From contig JAUJYZ010000250.1 in NCBI GenBank assembly GCA_033675265.1, forward strand, positions 1 through 64,000: a DNA stretch of 64,000 nt. Direction: 5' to 3'. This DNA comes from Actinostola sp. cb2023. Lineage: Eukaryota; Cnidaria; Anthozoa; Actiniaria; Actinostolidae. Under the pieces are notes generated by a model that was not told the origin of the DNA, made no database searches, and was given only the letters and a program-made list of their open reading frames with translations. The position numbers were made by a program, and so were the translations under genes. Shown here in pieces: positions 60,701 to 64,000 of the stretch (the first letter of the stretch is position 1; every line of letters begins with the position of its first letter).

Positions 60701-62708
60701 AGCTCAACATAGGACGTTACACAGCACAGGGAGCTCAACATAGGACGTTACACAGCACAGGGAGCTCAACATAGGACGTTACACAGCACAGGGAGCTCAA
60801 CATAGGACGTTACACAGCACAGGGAGCTCAACATAGGACGTTACACAGCACAGGGAGCTCAACATAGGACGTTACTCAGCACAGGGAGCCCAACATAGGA
60901 CGTTACTCAGCACAGGGAGCTCAACATAGGACGTTACTCAGCACAGGGAGCCCAACATAGGACGTTACTCAGCACAGGGAGCCCAACATAGGACGTTACA
61001 CAGCACAGGGAGCTCAACATAGGACGTTACTCAGCACAGGGAGCCCAACATAGGACGTTACTCAGCACAGGGAGCCCAACATAGGACGTTACACAGCACA
61101 GGGAGCTCAATATAGGACGTTACACAGCACAGGGAGCTCAACATAGGACGTTACACAGCACAGGGAGCTCAACATAGGACGTTACTCAGCACAGGGAGCC
61201 CAACATAGGACGTTACTCAGCACATGGAGCCCGACATAATACGCATTGCGCGCTCTACCACAGGAAACCCATCAAAAAAAGACGCAAATATCATTTTATT
61301 GAATTATTTAGTAGCCTCAAAAGCATTGAATGGTTGGGCTGCCTGTGGTTCAAGCATCCTTACCTGTGCTGTCGATATAGACTTCTTCAAGTTTTGGTCC
61401 AAGGTTCTGCCATTCTGCATCGATCGCTAGGTCTGTAAATAGTCCCCAGACACCCTCCCAGCACAAATCCTCCTGCCACATGGTTTGGTAGTTCGCTTGT
61501 CGATAATGACCGAATAGCGTTTCCATTCCAACGGGACGTGTGCTTGCATCACGACCGTTTGGCGGGAAAAGTTTGCCCGTGAACAACGCGTGCGTGTTTT
61601 CAGCGGTGTGTCCCTCGACGGCTTGAAAGAGTTCGAAGTCAAAAACCTGCGCTGGGGAGTGGAGAGGGTCGCGAGTCCAGTCTTTGAAGAGTTGGATGGT
61701 CTCAGGAAGTGAACGATAGAAGTGAGCCCGCGATACTGAGTCGAGGAGAATGATATTCACATTTACAATGTTTTTCGGTCGAGCCGTCGTTTCGTCTTCT
61801 TTCAAGGTGTAACGTGGAGGAACTAAGAGAAGTTGCTTCAGTTGTCCTCCGCGACTATCTTGACACTCAAGAAATACGTAATCAAGAAACGTTAGTTTCT
61901 CTGGCAGTGCTTTCTCTAGTTTACGAAGCGAGGATACTGTAAACAAAATGTCATGTTTTCCTGTTTGTTGATTCAAACCTTTCACAACAATAGCATCAAT
62001 TCCTTCTTTGCATATTCCCTCACTACATCTCGCTTGTAGTTTGGTCTTTCCTTTTCTCTCTAAGACGTTCAAACTACATATAGTTGTAGTTCTGTTGTGA
62101 TAATCACACTCCCGAAGCGATGGTTTTAAGTGGTACAACTCGTCAACGGTTGTACAATCCTCAGAGGTCGGACGATGCGGCACGCACTTGCCATAAGCGG
62201 GAAAATCCTCTCTGTTTTCCCGCCATAAACTGTTGTTAGGACAATTAGCCGAAAGTTCTCTTCTAGGTTTGTTGTCGCCGTGGGAATTTGAATTTACTTT
62301 ATTCTCTGCGGTAGTTGTATTTATTATTCCTTTTTGCGTCTTTGATTTGAACGTTTTCTTTTTGTTCACTTCGTAGTTTTTTGTTTTGTTCTGTCGAAGA
62401 GTGTTGATTTTGAAGTGATTATTATCTTCTATGAGAAATCCTTCTTTCTTCTTATAAACCTTTACGATATAATGATCCTCTTTATCATCTAGAATCTTCG
62501 CAACGATTCCAGCTTTAATGATATCATTCAAGTTCAAATGTTCATTGCGTTTCCTGGCAAGGTTTCCATGATTCGGCGAATAGGTGACTAAATATGTTCG
62601 TAGTGATTGCTCAGAAGTTGTCAAATAGATGAGTCTAAACGCGATCAGCGTAATTATTACAAATAATACTTTAAGAATATTGTGACGTAGTCGGACTGAA
62701 TGCAACAT
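57645..62708 (-). CDS. DUF229 (alkaline phosphatase/sulfatase-fold) membrane protein, 2 coding exons
   Basis: Coding exons 62,708-61,364 and 59,032-57,645 join as ACAG (donor GTAAGG) to GCATG (acceptor TGATAG), giving a continuous 910-residue frame across a split Gly codon. The N-terminus (residues about 11-30) is a signal anchor, suggesting a type II membrane protein. A basic linker follows. The conserved part begins near residue 315 with IILLDSVSRAHFYRSLP. Then come EGHTAENTHALFTGK, QEDLCWEGVWG, NVGHDQDGLRIQTFD, LADHGNTYTEY and LHPTLMALAG. These fit the DUF229 family, whose fold resembles alkaline phosphatases and sulfatases. The Asp/His motifs are probable metal ligands, but the substrate is unknown. 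Length is normal to slightly long for the family. The last ~22 residues are encoded by a tandem-repeat unit. The 2.3-kb intron is almost filled by a minisatellite-bearing element. Confidence 0.88.
59297..59345 (-). mobile_element. 3' tail of a non-LTR retroelement
   Basis: On the minus strand, GTAAAGTGCAAATAAAGTAT is followed by TCTTATTC and TTC repeats, resembling CR1/L2-type 3' ends. It is too short for a firm class. Confidence 0.35.
59407..61228 (+). repeat. 31-bp minisatellite, about 59 copies
   Basis: The unit is CATAGGACGTTACACAGCAC followed by AGGGAGCTCAA. Recurring variants are CTCAGCAC for CACAGCAC, ATGGAG or CTGGGAG for AGGGAG, and AGCCC for AGCTC near the right end. Blocks with the same order of variants occur near 59,480, 60,130 and 60,310, showing duplication of multi-unit blocks. 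The unit resembles the single-copy CACAGGAAGCCCAACATAG at 59,264-59,282, a likely seed. Confidence 0.97.
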
Positions 62709-62765
62709 ATTTCGTTACTTGGCAACGCACATGGCACGTGGCAATGCTGGACGACCAACTAATTC
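62709..62765 (-). promoter_or_regulatory. probable 5' UTR exon with a short upstream ORF
   Basis: A good acceptor (pyrimidine-rich TTCTCTTTCAG) ends at 62,766, and the exon runs into the ATG at 62,708. Within it an ATG at 62,732 opens a five-codon frame ending in TAA at 62,715, which could lower translation of the main frame. The upstream non-coding exon was not located. Confidence 0.4.
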
Positions 62766-62769
62766 CTGA

Positions 62770-63027
62770 AAGAGAATTTTAATAAAATCAACAATTATTT
62801 AAACACAACAGAATATCAGTCAATCAAAAGGAAAATGGTTTTCGTATTTTTTATATTGCTTGAACCACCTTATTAGGTGGACGATTTTTGCTAGTTTTAT
62901 ATTTTAGGATCGTTCAGTCCTTCTTGTGAATATTTTTATATATTCTATGTCCATTTCTTCTTGTTATTTTAATTTGATATAAGTTAAAGTTGTCTTTCAG
63001 TAGCAAAGTGTACTTAGAGGTATTAAA
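62770..63027. other. no feature seen
   Basis: AT-rich sequence upstream of the DUF229 gene, presumably within its 5' intron or promoter. Confidence 0.4.
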
Positions 63028-63330
63028 GCAAATGCGGCCATGAACTACTGAATGCTACACGAACAAGTTTTCCTTTTCCTTGACAAGGAAAAATCGGAGA
63101 TGTTTTGTCGGTCTACACGAGCAAGTCTTCCTTGTCAAGGAAAACTTGTTCGTGTACTGATTCGGCTTAAATATCAAACACGCTACATCCAGTAGTTCAT
63201 GGCCGCATTCGCTGGTCTTCGTGTAGCTGCACAAAAGTCCTGGCTATTGTTCTATTGTCGTTCTATGTATTGTTTTTACATAAAAACAATCGGCCAGGAC
63301 AATTTGTGCAGCTACACGAAGACCTTGCCC
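63028..63330. repeat. cluster of nested and adjacent inverted repeats
   Basis: Three inverted pairs occur in 300 bp. AATGCGGCCATGAACTACTG at 63,031 pairs with its complement at about 63,190-63,209. ACACGAACAAGTTTTCCTT at about 63,056 pairs with 63,137-63,155, nested inside the first. GGTCTTCGTGTAGCTGCAC at about 63,215 pairs with about 63,307-63,325. The first two would form one long hairpin and the third a neighbouring hairpin. No coding potential. Confidence 0.8.
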
Positions 63331-64000
63331 TTTAATACATGTTGTAAATCTCGATTGTTTCATAGAGATTTGGATATTGACATAGAAATTACTTTATTTA
63401 GAAAAAAATGATTATTTCTCAAAAGACGAACGGTAACACAACGTAGATTTGAATCGGAGACCGTAATAGCGACAACATATATCCACAATCTGTTAACACG
63501 TCGTGCTCGCTCATAAAGCTAATAGGGGATGTTAACCGTGGGTATATATAGCCACCAACGATTCGTAGTATACTAACGCACACGTCAAAATGACTCGTTC
63601 TTCTTTAACACAACGATTCATAATTATCGAAAACAACGTGAACCGTACATTTGTCTTTCTTATCCGCCATATCTGAAAAAAATACTTATTTTTCCGGCTA
63701 ATTTTTAAATTTAACTTAATTGCCTTTCGTTATGCACATAACAATCGATAATTAGTCTTTTTAAGAAATATAAAATTATATTCAATATGAAGAACTAAAC
63801 GTAAATCTAATCCTGATACACAGGAAAATAGGAAGAGAACACAAACCTCTGAAAACCACTCCTCGAACTGGTCAGATTGGAATTACGATCAACTCACCAC
63901 ACAAGTGTGTTTATACAACGATAGTGGGAAACATACGGCACGCGGAGTTACGGCGGTCATGGTACGCAATATCGAAGACATCCAACCAATCACAGCGCGC
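63331..64000. other. no gene seen at the right edge
   Basis: AT-rich sequence. The last bases (CCAACCAATCACAGCGCGC) resemble CCAACCAATCAGAGCGCGCG at about 37,316, a short word that may mark a dispersed repeat family. Confidence 0.4.

Larger units (their letters stand above)
59143..61348. mobile_element. inverted-repeat-bounded element filling the DUF229 intron
   Basis: Arms of about 58-61 bp at 59,143-59,200 and 61,287-61,348 are inverted copies sharing CCACAGGCAGCCCAA and ACTAAATAATTCAATAAAAT. Between them are a LINE-like tail and the 31-bp minisatellite. The right arm ends about 15 bp from the splice donor; the left arm is about 110 bp from the acceptor. No transposase is present, so this would be a non-autonomous element. 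Confidence 0.75.

Overview
The window looks like genomic DNA of an invertebrate animal, most likely a cnidarian (sea anemone or coral type). Genes have GT/AG introns, coding density is low, non-LTR retrotransposon and DNA-transposon debris is heavy, and several gene families are typical of early-branching metazoans. These are a secreted PDGF/VEGF-type cystine-knot factor, CALHM-type large-pore channels and a DUF229 alkaline-phosphatase/sulfatase-fold ectoprotein. The taxon is an inference; no rRNA or mitochondrial marker is present.

Layout. Positions 1 to about 24,860 are one uninterrupted array of a G-rich 41-bp satellite that runs off the left edge. After a transition comes a frameshifted MULE-type transposase (25,891-28,303, minus). 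Next is a pyrimidine-rich, microsatellite-rich stretch (29,000-31,310), then a composite of nested inverted repeats and MITEs (31,529-35,536) and a 38-bp minisatellite. From 36,636 to 41,115 on the plus strand lies a four-exon gene for a 308-residue VEGF/PDGF-like secreted protein. Its reading frame is continuous across all three inferred splice junctions. Its introns carry a 759-bp foldback element and a 1.4-kb terminal-inverted-repeat element.

From 42,190 to about 47,300 is a decayed L1/Tx1-type LINE. Its ORF2 was split by a 662-bp TTAA-flanked MITE, and its 3' portion lies in inverted orientation. Removing the MITE with one TTAA restores the ORF2 frame. After CAG/CAA-like repeats and small hAT-like elements come two minus-strand, single-exon CALHM-family genes (50,982-51,893 and 54,884-55,972), separated by a minisatellite. 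The right part is a two-exon DUF229 gene (62,708 to 57,645, minus, 910 residues). Its single intron is almost filled by an inverted-repeat-bounded element containing about 59 copies of a 31-bp minisatellite. The last ~22 codons of this gene lie inside one unit of a 100-bp tandem repeat.

The four intact protein genes are all membrane or extracellular proteins, but the sequence does not show that they form one pathway. The most distinctive points are the satellite, the growth factor that lacks the usual dimer-forming cysteines, the paired loss of a conserved disulfide in one CALHM paralogue, the MITE-in-LINE insertion, and the tandem repeat that overlaps the DUF229 C-terminus. Frameshifts in the transposons and variable G-run lengths in the satellite could be partly sequencing or assembly error.
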